A stretch of 64,000 nucleotides of DNA from Whitmania pigra (lineage: Eukaryota > Annelida > Clitellata > Hirudinida > Haemopidae): positions 3,861,501 through 3,925,500 of the forward strand of contig JAJTWR010000044.1 of the NCBI GenBank assembly GCA_021613335.1, in the 5' to 3' direction. The position numbers were made by a program, and so were the translations under genes. Shown piece by piece: positions 32,341-44,598 of this stretch (the stretch's first letter is position 1; the number at the start of each line of letters is the position of its first letter). The notes below the pieces were generated by a model. The model was given only the letters and a program-made list of their open reading frames with translations, was not told where the DNA came from and made no database searches.

Positions 32341-32484
32341 TCATTTTAAAGTCTAAGAAAAGAAGCTAAAACCCACCAATAAACTTTGTCCTACATGCTT
32401 ACACATAACATACACACAATCAATTACCACATATTTTAGAAGGTTAGAAAGTCATAAGGATGTTCAAGATCTTAATTGAAGCTT

Positions 32485-32490
32485 TTTATT
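32485..32490 (-). terminator. Candidate poly(A) signal of uL3m overlapping the stop codon
   Basis: The minus strand reads GTTGATAAATAAAAAGC at the gene end: TAA stop (32488-32486) lies inside AATAAA. If used, the 3' UTR is very short. Confidence 0.45.
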
Positions 32491-35400
32491 TATCAACAGA
32501 AATGCATGAAAACGATTGTGAGAGTTGAAATAACTCTTTATCAAATATCTCCTCTGGTTCACCTTCTCTAGATGACTTCAAATCAGTAGGTACAGGAATA
32601 GAACTGTGAAGCATCATTTCCCTTTTTGGGAAATTAGTCGTGTCATACAGCCGCACATAGCAATGATTTGGCCCAGGCACTGCTTGCCCATGCACATAAA
32701 GCACATTATGCATCATATTTATTCTCCAAACCTAAAACAATTTCACTTGATAAAATGTAATCATCATAACATTATCCAATAATTCAAATAAACCTTAAGC
32801 CCTCTTGTGGTTGACCATTCCATACCCATATGGCCAGGCATTTTTTTGCCTTTCATTACTTTAGACCTACCCTGAAAATTGAATCACCAACATTCATAAA
32901 ATGAAATTAAGCAAGTAAGTAACCCAGGAAACTAACTCTTCCACAGCCTATGTTTCCAGGCCTCCTATGCCATTTTGTAGTACCATGACTGGCAGGCCCT
33001 CCTTTGAATTTCCAACGTTTCACAACCCCTTGGAATCCATGACCAATACTACAAAGTATTTACCAATATAAAAAAAATTATACTTCATTAGCAAAGGATG
33101 CTTTTTTTACCTGTCCCCAAAAAACTCTCAGGAGAAACAAAAAATAGAAAAGCTTATTTTCAAACACTCAAACATTAAATTACATTACAAAAACTAATCT
33201 TAACATGAAAATCATATGTTAGGGAAGAGACTTACGTTTTGGCTTGTGCATCAACATATTGACCAACTCTAAAATGTGAAGCATCTAATGGTGTCCCTTA
33301 GAATGCAAATAGGGGTATTTAAAAAAATAGTGATGAATTTGGGCGATAAGAAAAACAATGTAAATTTTTGGTTAGTACTTATATCTACGGCTGCGAATTT
33401 AATCGATTATATATTAATTATCTGTAATTTAATTGATTGATCATTTCCCCACATTATCAATGTTGTTTAGTAAGAATGTGAAGAACTATGGCTGAAAACA
33501 ACTTGGCAGAAAAGAATCTCAGTGAAAAGTTGAGAGAGTGTTTGATTTATAAGCTAAATATTAAATGGACATTACTGAAACAAGCTCTCAGCAAAGAAGT
33601 CAATGGCAACAATGTTCTTTGGAACATTCTCAAATTGAAAATGAAGTTAATTCCTTGTCAACAGACTTTCTATTGACTTGAAAGTTGTTTTAGCCTATTA
33701 TATTACCAGTCATGACCTCTGACTTTAATTGTGGAAGATGGGCTGCATGAGGTCAGTGCTACACACAGCTCTTCAAAACCAGGCCTACAACTTGCAAGGA
33801 AGACACACAATTGACACTGATTTCTGAGAAAAGCAGAGAAAAGAATGGTATAGAAAGTATTAGCATGCCTACTTCCTTTCATCAGTGACTGATTGTATCA
33901 TTTGTTCTGCCCAAATTTTAGTTGTGAACTTTGACCTTTTCTACTTCTGTTATTCAAAGTTTTTTAACAAATGTGTTTGTGTGATGCAATTAGCGGGTTA
34001 GCCGAATGGGTTACATGCCTGCATACAGCCGTAATGGCCACAGTCGTAATGTGTTGTGTTCGAAACCCAGCCTGCACTGCCATCAGCGCTCTTGGGAAGG
34101 AGCGCTATATAAATGGTTTCAAGAAGCGCCTCTGACGCTATGCATATGGCGCTATATAAATGAAGTTACAATTACAATTACTTATTTTAGCTGGATGATT
34201 GTGCTTAGCACATATATACTGACTAATGCCAAGTTGTGACCCAACCTGATCAGCTGATCTATGAGTGTATTATAATTAATCAAAATTTATTTTAATTGAT
34301 TTTGAAATTGAAATCATTGAATTGAAGTCCTAAATTTAATAAATTGCAATTTTTGCAAGGTTACATTATTCGTGTATCTAGTGAATGAATTTTCATTTGA
34401 GCTATCTCAAGTTATGAGGTAACTCCAAACTGACACTATGCTATGGATAAATAAGGATGTTGTGAAGAGAATTCTTATGGAAAAACATTTGGAGTAAAAC
34501 CATTATGTATTAACACCATTATTAAAAATGGACATTGACTGATAACCATATACCTTAATTAAACTTCAATGGTAGTTTCAGACACAATATTATAAATAGT
34601 AAATATGAAGCATTAGCATTTAAAATATTGTTTGATTTGACCAGTTTTTAATCAAACATTTTGAAGTTATGATGCAATTTCTTACTCTATTGATTGGTTT
34701 TGCTAACTAAAGTCAGATGATTATGTGTACAGCGGAACCCATTTATCTTGACCTTGGTTAAATCACCAGCCCTATTAAGTGGATGTTTTTGAAGTGGAAA
34801 TGCTAAATTCCCTTTATCATTGGTTATGGTGATGCTTGTGTTGCCAAACCCTATCTCAAGATAAAAGGAGGGCCAAATTCACCACTTTACATCAGTTATA
34901 TAAATTCCCATGATTAATTGCTGACTTTGAAGTGGAATCGCCAAATTCCCACTATGCCATAGCATTTTCTCATCAGTTATGTCTATTCTTTTATGTACAT
35001 TCTCATTTATTAAAGCACATTATGTACATAAAGAAATATGAAGCACACTGATTTTCAGTTATCTTGATAACCAGCTATATCAATGCTTTTAGCAAACCCC
35101 TGGGCCAGAAACATAACTGGCTAAAAGTAGTTGGAATATATGTTAAAATTAATCAGATTTAATAGATTATTCACTGAGGAAGGAGATGAATTAACTATGG
35201 CTGAGACAATTATTAGTTAGATTATTCCAAGTGTTAATTATTCAATTTGTGAAAAAATATTTGCTGTTGTCTATTTAATAAATTAGTAACCTGGCTCCAA
35301 TACACTCTCAGGAGATACAAAGAATCTTGTCAGCTTGCGCTTTGGTAGAACTCCAGCTTCATTGAATAAGCCACAATAACTTTTTGTGAACTGAGTAACA

Positions 35401-38108
35401 AAATAGAAAAATAAGGACAAATACAAATTACTTTGGCATACAGGATGGCCGAATGGGTTTCATGCATGAATACAGAGGTAATGGCAAAAGCCGTAATGTG
35501 TCATGTTCGAAACCCAGCTTGCACTGCCACAAGCACACTCGGAAAGGACTACTATATAAATGGTTACATAAACTCCTCTTATGCTACGCATGTGGCGCTC
35601 TACAAATAAAGTACAATTTCTTGGATGTTTTAATTTTAAAGAAAGATACCTTTTCAGTTGTAGTACTCAGAGCTCCAACAACCAAAGATTTCATGCCTTT
35701 ATTTCTTTTGACAAATACTTCTGATCTCCTACTTGTAATCCCAACATCACTGCACTTGATGACATGATTATCAAGAACCTGATGATTAGACCAATATACG
35801 GTTTAAGTGCAATTTAGTTTAGTCAAATCAAAGCACATTCCTAAATAATTCCTAATAAATTCCTAAATAACAAGAACCAACAACAAAAAGTAAATAAAGT
35901 TACAATTAAAATTACAACACGAGAGCAGATGCTATGGGCTGAAGACAAATGATCAGTCAAGATGTCATATACCACACTGACCTTAAGAATCAAGATGCGG
36001 GTAGGCTCAAGAGACCTGATGATACAGAAGAGGTTATACTTAGCTGCCAAGTGCACCCCTGATGAAGAAGGGAGTGAGGATATAGTTCTACTTGATAAAA
36101 ATGAGCCTCATGACATGAAATTAGAGTTCAAGGTGAATTGGTTAATGTCAGCTTGGAAGATGCCATGTGTGGGATAAAGATTGGAGCAACACCGAATGAC
36201 ACAAGAGTTTTGAGACAAAGTTTCAGAATGAGGTTCTCCAACAAAAATTACAAAAAGATGTCAATAGGTCTAGGATGGCAGACTCAGTCAATGTTATGAG
36301 GATGGATAAAGTCAGGGGACACTATGACTGAGGTATTGGGGAACCAGCAGAGTTTCCTTAACAAAGAAGACTCATCATAAGAGCAGATTCTGCTGAGGAT
36401 AGATGGAATCAAATTACATGAAGAGAGGAGGTATTGATTGGAACATTGGCAATAGAGATGATCCAAGGGCAAGTGATCCCAAGATCGTGATACCAAGAGG
36501 AGAGATGATGAGACCAAGTGCTAGTGCTACCAATGGACCATTGGTTATCCCTGAAGGAGAATTGGATAGAAGGATGGTTCACAGGATCATGGAATCAAGA
36601 GGTATGATATAATAATTAATAATAATAGTAACAATAATAATTATAATAGGAGTCAAGTAGCTAGTAATGAAGTTTTAATCAGGAATTATTAGTAATAGTT
36701 CTCCAGAGAGCCAGCACAACTAACTTTTGGATAGATATATAAAGGAGGACCTATTGAATGGCATAATAATCAAGGTGATTATTGCATAATTAGTTATAGG
36801 TAATAACCACATTATTATTTACTTATTTTGTAAAATTATTATTGCATAAAATTAAGGATCTGTCACACTCATGTTTACTTCAGTGATTATGAATAAAACT
36901 TAGTACACCAACATACCTAGTTAAGCATATTAATATTAATGCACCCATAGAATGCAACACCAAATAAAGTAGGTTTGCAGATAAAAATTTAAAAACCTGT
37001 AACAGGGTACAATAGAACCTCTGACCCTCAGTTGTCCATTGAGGAATAACTCCAATTTTTAGAGCAAGAACACCAGTCCTGTAGGTACTACAAATTGATA
37101 ATTTTGATAACTTAAGCACAAAGTATGAGGACATTGTAAAAAATAGAGTAGATAATATTAGTAATTATTAATATTTATCACATTTAACATTTGCTAGTAT
37201 CAGTTAGAATACAGTAATAGCATATATATATAATATATCATTGTAACAAGTGCCTTATGTGAAATAAGGCAAAGGCTTTTTCAAGCAAAATTGAAAACAT
37301 TTCAAACACAGAGTATAAATTGTTAAAAAGCTATATTAGTAAACAGTTGATAAAAAAATTGCTATGCAGTTGATATTTTCAAAGCACAGGCCTTCATAAT
37401 TGTAAATACAATTTAACTAAACCTAAGAAAAGTTTAGACAAATGACATTCCATTTGTATATGGTCAAATTTGTAAATGCTTATGCATCCAAATAAGATGT
37501 TAAGGCACAATCATAATACCATTTATAAAGTTCCACTTCCTAAGAGAACATGTGCAGGATGGGTTGAAAACATTACATAACACAACTGTTGCATTATAAG
37601 CCCCTGGACACAATTACTGAGCTAACCTGCACACCATTTCGACATTATTGCTCATGAACACATACAACAAATTAAAATATTTACAACAAGTAGGCCCTGT
37701 TACTGAGCCAATAGAACTTTACTTGGTATCCCATTCCTTGATCTGTATATCACTATTGAGCAATGGTCTGTGCTTTGGCACAATATCCAAATGAGATTCT
37801 TTTAGGAATTGCTGGTTTTCAGAGGTAAGCTCCTTTTGGTTCCAAAAAGGTGAAATTTTTCTAGGAACATGCCATGGCATTTTCTTGCATGTTCTTCTTC
37901 CCCATCTAACTTGATGTATTCCCAGGGGTCTGAGAGTAGAATTTATAATGAGAATTTTATAAATTACACTACGTATAATTATAATATATATAAATTCAGG
38001 TTAATTGTGTATATGTATCTAAAAATGGATTTTAAACAATCGAGTCTACCTTTGAAGTTCACCAACAATCCCCCTTGATATTTTTTGCAAGGCTCGACAT
38101 GCCAGCAT
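32486..38108 (-). CDS. MRPL3: Mitochondrial large-subunit ribosomal protein uL3m, complete nine-exon gene
   Basis: Exons (minus strand, 5' to 3'): 38050-38108, 37723-37929, 36997-37087, 35650-35778, 35291-35390, 33236-33296, 32937-33048, 32794-32871, 32486-32731. They sum to 1083 bp (360 residues plus stop), all with GT..AG borders and matching phases; human MRPL3 is about 348. Exon 1 gives [19 protein letters not shown], a basic helical mitochondrial presequence. Later family landmarks are [60 protein letters not shown] and GLKVWRIN. uL3m binds 16S rRNA near the peptidyl-transferase centre of the mitoribosome. Introns hold two SINEs, a MITE and a decayed LTR relative, mostly antisense or non-coding. 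Splice sites were chosen by eye to keep the family alignment. Confidence 0.95.
33480..33900 (+). pseudogene. hAT-like scrap in uL3m intron 5
   Basis: 33488-33676 encodes [14 protein letters not shown]...; 33660-33810 encodes a [14 protein letters not shown]-type block that also occurs, diverged, at 12.7 kb. Probably pieces of the same unidentified hAT family. Confidence 0.3.
33993..34182 (+). repeat. tRNA-derived SINE, family S1, copy 1 (antisense in uL3m intron 5)
   Basis: Head GGGTTAGCCGAATGGGTTAC (A-box-like), B box TGTTCGAAACCCAGC, body, then GCGCTATATAAATGAAGTTA and an ATTACAATTAC tail. Matches 35441-35622 throughout. Confidence 0.8.
34730..35126. mobile_element. Tigger-like MITE, family M1, copy 2, in uL3m intron 5
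   Basis: Starts CAGCGGAACCCATTTATCTT next to TA and ends near GGCTAAAAG before TA (35127-35128). The left half matches 3108-3415. The right half matches the 44599 copy in reverse (CCTGGGCC, TTTGCTAAAA, TTATGTACATAA). About 397 bp without coding potential; TA flanks and CAG ends fit pogo/Tigger. Confidence 0.7.
35441..35622 (+). repeat. tRNA-derived SINE, family S1, copy 2 (antisense in uL3m intron 4)
   Basis: A box GATGGCCGAATGGGTTTC, B box TGTTCGAAACCCAGC, and the body/tail motifs of copy 1 (ACTATATAAATGG, GGCGCTCTACAAATAAAG). Confidence 0.8.
36000..36850 (+). pseudogene. Decayed relative of the pol-less LTR element in uL3m intron 3
   Basis: 36420-36610 contains GAAGGAGAATTGGATAGAAGG, GTTCACAGGATCATGGA and related Arg/Glu-rich code, similar to the repeated segment of the 6.2-7.5 kb ORF. 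36735-36840 resembles its polypurine tract and LTR start (AAAGGAGG, GAATGGCATAATAATCAAGG, CATAATTAGTTATAGG versus GGAATATTAATTAGG, TATAATTAG). No 5' LTR found. Similarity is by eye and patchy. Confidence 0.4.
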
Positions 38109-38620
38109 TTTCTCACTCACCTGAATATTTAAAAGCGATTCAATATTTGAGTTGTAATTAATTATTTTATGTCCTTTGCGCAATACGAATACAACATCCA
38201 ACAAAGTTGATTTGACTTTGCAGTAATATTGTAAACTTATTGCCCTTTCGCGCAAATTATTAGAACATCTTCCAATAACTAAGCTTATAAGACTGTTAAA
38301 TTAAAACTCACGCTTAAACTAGGCGAAAAACAGGAAGCCTGACAATAAGCTAACCAGAATGAGAAAAGAAGCAAAATCGCAAAACTGTTATTGTTATCGT
38401 TTATTTTTAAAACTATAAGAAATAAAAATTGTTTAATAGAAAATTTATGTTTGATATATTTAAAGAATTTGGATATAAAAATCAACTCTACCTTAGTTAT
38501 TAGAGGTCATGTATTTAACTAAGACGGCGAGTAAGCAAGCAAGCTTGATGGTTAAAACCTAAAAACAATGAAAATATTTTTTTATGTTTGATAGTAGGCA
38601 TTTATTAATGTTTTCACTAA
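38109..38620. other. Upstream region of uL3m
   Basis: 5' flank of the uL3m start codon; no TATA-type element or other gene seen. At 38628 a CAGTGCCGGATTAAG...GGCCCTGGGCCC motif resembles a lone hAT end. Confidence 0.4.
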
Positions 38621-38789
38621 GACAGACTCAGTGCCGGATTAAGACGGTAGGTGGCCCTGGGCCCATTTGGAAGGGAGGCCCCCTTTCCAATTCCTCTTAC
38701 TGCACACACTACGACACCACATACTAGTAACCTAACATATAAATAATAAACTTTTAGTTAGGAAATATTGAACGGGGACTTTGCTTCAA

Positions 38790-40445
38790 ATGAATAAACA
38801 CGAAAGAAACACCGAAAGAGGCAGAATTCAAAAAAGACAACCATGGCTTACAAAGGAGGTCATCAAATGCAAAAGAGCTTAGTATAAAGCATGGAAGAAA
38901 TTACAAGAAATGACAAAAATGAAGAATGAGGATGAAGATGAAAGAAGATTAAGGAGTTAAAAGAAAAATATCGGAAAAAGGGAATACATCAAACAATATT
39001 AATAGAAAAGTATTACTAGCATATGAGAACAAATTAGCCAAAAATGTTAAAAGTGATAGCAAGAGCTTTTTCAGTTATGTTAGATGTAAACAAAAAGTAA
39101 GGGATAAAATTGGACCATTAAAAAATAGAAGGGCAAACAGTTGATTCGGTAGAGGACACAGCAAACACATTAAACAGCTACATCCTAAACTATTTTATGA
39201 GACAAGAATAGTTATAGGAGAAGCATTGGCAAACTTTTTCGTCAAATCATTTGACCCAGGAATAATACCTATAATAAGAGATTGGAAGGATGCAATAGTA
39301 GTTCCTCTGTTCAAGTAGGGAAGTAAGAGTTTGCCATCCAATTACAGGCCAGTAAGCATAACTTCTACAGTTTGCAAAGTAATGGAAAAAATAATCAAAG
39401 AGGCTGTATCAACCTTTTTTAGAAGAAACGAAGAGATTGGGAAGAGCCAACATGGTTTTACTAAGAACAGATCGTGTCTTACCAACTACTTGAGTTTTTT
39501 TAAGACGTTTGTTGAGTGTTTGAAGAGTGGGTTGATCATGAAAATCTAGATGTAGTGTGTCTAGACTTTGAAAAACGTTTGATAAGGTGCCCCAAAGAAA
39601 GGCTTCAAAAAAAAAGCTTAGTGCATGTGGGATTGAAGGCAAATTATTACATTGACTGACAAACTGGTTGATAGATAGGAGACAGAAGGTAGGAATGGGA
39701 TGAATTTATTCAGAGTGGCAACCAGTGCTTAGTGGCGTCCCACAAGGATCAGTGCTTGGTCCTGTGCTGTTCTGCATATATATGAACGATCTGGATGATG
39801 GCATAAGGCCTAAATTATCCAAGTTTGCTGACATTACCAAAGTAGCAAGAAGTGTCAGCAAGTAAGAAGATGTGGATACACTTCTGGAAGACCTTAACAG
39901 GTTATTCAAATGTGCAGAAGATTGGCAGATGCTTTTCAAAGTAGTCAAATGCTCCATTATGCATATGAGATGCAAACATCGAATATGTATTTGGAAGAAG
40001 CATTCTGATTCTAATCATGAAAGAATGAAAAGTATCTCTACAGTGCATGGAAGTTATTAAAATAACAGAGTACTTGGAATGATAAAGAGAACAGTAGTGA
40101 GTAGGGACAAGGATGTAATTCTGAGATTGTATAAGACATTAGTAAGGCCACATCTTGAGTACTGTGTGCAAGTGTGGAACCTTTATTTGAGAAAGAATGC
40201 AAAAGTGTTGGAATGATTATAAAGAAGGACAACCAGGATGATAGAAGGATTTGGAAAGCTGAGTTACGAGGAAAATTTAAGTAGATGTAAATTAACTACT
40301 CTGGAAAAGAGAAGAAGCAGAGGGGACCTCATCGAGGCATTCATCTTATAGGGAAAGGAAAGCCTTTTGCCTGAACAGTTTTTCGAAGCCACAAAAAGTG
40401 CTTTAACTAGAGGGCACGATTACTTGAATAAGGCGAGCAGGGCGA
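38790..40445 (+). mobile_element. CR1-like LINE, second family, copy B
   Basis: Matches copy A (15676-16625, minus). Encodes SNYRPVSITSTVCKVMEKII, then [46 protein letters not shown] (catalytic FADD changed to FADI), TLVRPHLEYC-type and LEKRRSRGDLIEAF, the usual order to the C terminus. About 150 nt present in copy A are missing between two CTAC motifs near 39180. Many stops; inactive. Confidence 0.85.
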
Positions 40446-40449
40446 GAGC

Positions 40450-40795
40450 CCATTGTTCAAGTGTTTGAAGACGTATCATACAATATTTATATATTTTGTA
40501 TAAATTTGATCGAAAGTCTATATTGGGTGGCCCTGGGTATAATGCGCATAATTGCATTATTCAGAATCAATTAAATAATATTACATTTACTTAGCTTTAT
40601 AAATTTGTAAGTAAATTTAAAGGATTAGGATTATTATTTTTTCCCCCAATCAGAACAACTGAACTTACAAACATTCAAACATTAAAATATACAGGAATTA
40701 AGGAATTAAAATATACATTTTTATAATTTAATTTAATTGCTTTTTAAATCGAGAATCCTTTAAGAGCTGGTTATATGGAAATCACATGGAAATTT
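40450..40795. other. Gene-free spacer
   Basis: AT-rich; the 40505-40540 phrase GGTGGCCCTGGG echoes the hAT-like end at 38.65 kb. Nothing else recognised. Confidence 0.4.
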
Positions 40796-40796
40796 A

Positions 40797-41044
40797 GACG
40801 CTGGAGTTTTTAGCAGCAGTGATCTGTCTCATCAATGGCTCATAAGATGATAATTGAATAACATATAGAAATGAAGGCTGATGGTTTAGAAAGTGAAGTT
40901 GAGGGCAAACCAAGGGGCAAGACGCTGGAGTTTTTAGCAGCAGTGATCTGTCTCATCAATGGCTCATAAGATGATAATTGAATAACATATAGAAATGAAG
41001 GCTGATGGTTTAGAAAGTGAAGTTGAGGGCAAACCAAGGGGCAA
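40797..41044. repeat. Exact tandem duplication, 2 x 124 bp
   Basis: 40797-40920 and 40921-41044 are identical from GACGCTGGAG to AAGGGGCAA. Non-coding. No mismatch seen, so either very recent or an assembly artefact. Confidence 0.95.
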
Positions 41045-41117
41045 TGACATTGGACTTTGGTCATCCATTACTTCGAATCAGATGCAGGAATACTGGCTGA
41101 AAGAGGGAACATTATTA

Positions 41118-43946
41118 CCGTATTTTCACGAAATAAACACGCAGACGAATTTAACATGGGGACGAATATAACACGCAATTTTTCCAATTTATGTAAAAAA
41201 TCACTTATAAAACACGCAAACGATTATAACACGCACCAATAGACGTCTTTTTTTCTTTTGGCTAAAATAATTTAACATTTAAATTAAAATTATATATATT
41301 AAAATATTAAATTGAAGCAGTTTCTAATATATAAAACAATCAAATATAAAAGTTGTAAAAAAATCTTCCGTTGGCTGAGCGGCCGATGCTTCAAGTGATA
41401 AATACAGTGATATATAGATAGAAGTGCTCTTGATTGAAATATAAGTCAAAATCATCTTAGTCATGCAACGGACTATAATCAAATAAATAGATTGAAATAT
41501 CGACGTCGTTAAGAAAGTGGCTGATAAACGTAACTCGTACACTTTTGCCTACAAGCTTCAAGTCATTTCTAGAGCAAAAGACAAAGGTAACAGAGTAGCT
41601 GCTCTAGAGTTCAACGTTAATGAAGTGTCGGTTCGCGAATGGAGAAAGAAGGAATGTTTGCTTGAGAAACTGAACCTGAGAAAACGTGCATGCCTTGGTC
41701 AAAATGCGAAATGGCCAAAGTTAGAGTCTGATCTAAAGCTATGGGTCTTGGAACAAAGGAAGAGGTAGCTTTTGACATTCCCGCTAGTGAAAGCATCTGG
41801 CGCCAGAACTGTGGCAATAACAACAAGTGGTTACGAACGGACATGTTTCACAGTCATACTTGGATTCAGAAATGTTCTCAAAAGAGGGGATTCTTTTCAA
41901 AGAGCTCGCGGTTGATCATGGATGCAATGACTGCTCATATAATGAAGACGCTCAACTTAAGCGGATGTCACATTGCAATCATCCCGGGTGGTCTATCATC
42001 CAAACTGCAACTACAAATCGTTGAGAAATTGACAGATCTGAGAGGGAGGAATAGATGCAGAATGACACATACACTCACACAGCGTCTGGACGAGACAGGA
42101 AGGCCTTGTATTCCGAGGTATGCACATGGGTTGCACGAGCATGGGACAAAGTGTCTCCTGATTTGATTCTGAGTGGCTTTAGAAATGCTGACATTAAGTC
42201 TACAGGAAAGGAGTAAAGTGACCACCCGGACTTTGAACTAGTCTGCGATCCGGCAAGAGCCGAAAATGAATATGAAGACTGTTCGACTTTTGACGGATTT
42301 GAAGGCTTAGCTGATGATGAGGAATAATTATTGATCTTATGATTGATTTTTTGAATGTCTGTTAATAAATTGTTTAAAAACTTCAAAGAACTGGTTACCG
42401 ATTCATGAGCTCGCTGCAATTGACCAAAATTGGTCTCGAGTCGCTTCGATATTGCGTTCTCTCTTCAATTCTTCCTCGAAACTATTTTTATCTTAAGATT
42501 TGCATCAACTTCCTACTTTGGAATGCATATTGTTTACGCATAATAATTTGTAAGACAAAAGTGAAGCAATACTTCAAAGGACGGTAACGAACTCGTTAAC
42601 CAATTCCATGCTGCAAAGAGTCCGCTTAACAAGTCTCTGAGTCCCATAACTCCCTAAATATGGAAATCACATATTTTAAATGTACAAATCTTAAGAGACA
42701 TTTTTGAATATTTGAGATCAATTCTTGGAGTAGATGATGAAGTAAATCAGATGCATCATGCTGTGAGACACAGCTTCAATGGAAAGTATAGCATTGTTGA
42801 GGTCCAAACCGTACATCAATTATAACATGAAATTTCATGAGATTTCAAGGTTAAAGTCTCCCTTTCAAGAACCATAAATGGATCATTGATCTGAGCATGA
42901 AATGCAGCTCATGTACACTGACCTTTATAATTGCATTGAAAGAAACAACGTTTTTTAAAATAAATTGAGATCAATTCTTGAAGCAAATACTGAAGTTATG
43001 CATTTGTACCATGCACTGGGACACAGCTTCACTGTGAAGGTATGGCATTGTTGAGGTTCAAACAGTGCATCAACTATAACATAAAAGTGTGGCCAAAAGC
43101 TGCATATAATTTATACCATCCAATGGGTTTCATGATTTTCTCTTATAGCAATGTAGAAAATCAAGTGACTCATTACCAGAAAAAGCCAAAGCAGTGGCGG
43201 TAATTCATTACAATTACCAATTGGAATCTTCATAATGAGTTCCAAGAGAATGGGCTAAGACTTCCATTTTGTTTTCCAATAAAGACTGCAAAAGACTGAT
43301 AAATGACACCATTACCAAGATAGTATCTATTTTGTTCCATGCTTTTGAGAAGTGTTCAAAGAGTTTTTATAGCAAGAGATTGAAGACATTTGCTACAATA
43401 AGTCCATGCATGTGATGTTTGACTATTAAAATATTAAATAGCACCAACCAAAACTGTCTGAACCACCAGTGCTGAAAAATACATTGTCACACAAACTGAA
43501 AACATTAGCTCCAAGTATAATTATGAGTAATAAAGAGTTGAAAAATTATGATGAAAATTCATAAAATAATACAACACCCTACAAGTTTCCTATAGTTACC
43601 ATCAATTAATTTATGTTAAATTCAATTAAATTCATAAATTCGAGAGCTGGACAATGCAATGACTAGCGTGAATGTTTTGTCACATGCTTCTGTAAGCACA
43701 TATCGAAAGTTCTTTATGCAATGCACTAACGCCCAATCAATTATAAACTATTTAAAATTAAAAATATAGTCTAAAAACAATCAACAGTCTGTGTTATCAT
43801 TTAAATGTTTTTATTTTTTGTTGGTCGGAAATCAAATTCATGTAAATTTAATCTAGCATAACACGCATACGATTATAGCACGCATAGGGGGGTGCATGGT
43901 AAGTAAAATCAAACATAACACGCGTGTAATATGGGTGAAAATGCGC
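41118..43946 (+). mobile_element. pogo/Tigger-like transposon, full-length with internal deletion
   Basis: Ends CCGTATTTTCAC and, from the right on the minus strand, GCGCATTTTCAC, each flanked by TA (41116-41117, 43947-43948). AACACGC is repeated several times just inside both ends. The N-terminal frame 41517-41760 encodes a CENP-B/pogo HTH (YTFAYKLQVISRAKDKGNRV, VSVREWRKK). It then jumps directly to VAFDIPASES and, with frame changes, LIMDAMTAHI (second Asp) and HIAIIPGGLSSKLQ, so about 120 codons between HTH and the DDE core are deleted. The 3' kilobase matches 640-1400 in the window. A tandem duplication lies at 42713-43090. Inactive. Confidence 0.88.
42713..43095. repeat. Tandem repeat inside the pogo element, about 250-bp period
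   Basis: 42713-42840 and 42965-43090 share GAGATCAATTCTTG, CACAGCTTCA and GGCATTGTTGAGG-type phrases ending CATCAA(T/C)TATAACAT. Diverged, so old. Confidence 0.75.
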
Positions 43947-43949
43947 TAG

Positions 43950-44595
43950 TTGAGCACTGTAATGAAAGTTTGTTCTCTGCGCACTCGGTGCAGCACCCTA
44001 TAAATGACCGTAATATTCCGAGAATGTGCACGGTTGGGCTCTTCCGTCGTCAAAATCATAATGGGGAATTCATATCTAGGAACTGGTTATGTTTCACCCC
44101 TTCTAATGGTTTACTGCTTCACGTGCAGATTGATGTGCTCACAGCAAAACCTGGGTCTTCTCACCTTTCGTCAAATGGATTCTGTGATTGGAAACATTCA
44201 CAAGAACATCTACGTAGTCATGGGCAGTCAACAGAACATCTGAAGGCAACGATTGCTTTTGAATAAGAGGTTAAAAACAATAGGGCGAATTGATACGGAG
44301 CTGAAACAACAGGTCGAGAGTCTAGAACTGTACTGGAGATCAGCGCTGAAACGAGTAGTTAGAGTCATTAAATTTATTACCGAGCGTGGCTTAGCATTCA
44401 GAGGAGGCAACGAATTGGTTGGATACCTAGTAATTGAAACTTTTTGGGTATTCTTGAACTCATCGTCCAGTACGACAACTTTCTTGCACAGCATATCGAA
44501 ACTCAAGCCAATCGCGGCAAGGGACAAAGATCTATCATCTTCCATAGAACTTATCAGTTTAATGGGTGAACATGTCCTCGAGTTAAGAAATCAAA
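43950..44595 (+). pseudogene. hAT transposase fragment, ZMYM1/DUF4371-like
   Basis: 43990-44265 ends in RNWLCFTPSNGLLL and SSNGFCDWKHSQEHLRSHGQ, the TTF-type zinc-finger region of ZMYM1-like hAT proteins. In an overlapping frame 44253-44600 reads GRIDTELKQQVES, YWRSALKRVVRVIKFITERG, LAFRGGNELVG and SIELISLMGEHVL, the DUF4371 start. A frameshift near 44260 separates them, and a MITE begins at 44599, so the rest is lost. Confidence 0.8.
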
Positions 44596-44598
44596 GTA

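Noticed and set aside
34006..34239. 77-codon ORF
   Set aside because: It is a translation of the S1 SINE; the parallel ORF at 35453-35767 is the second SINE running into intron sequence.
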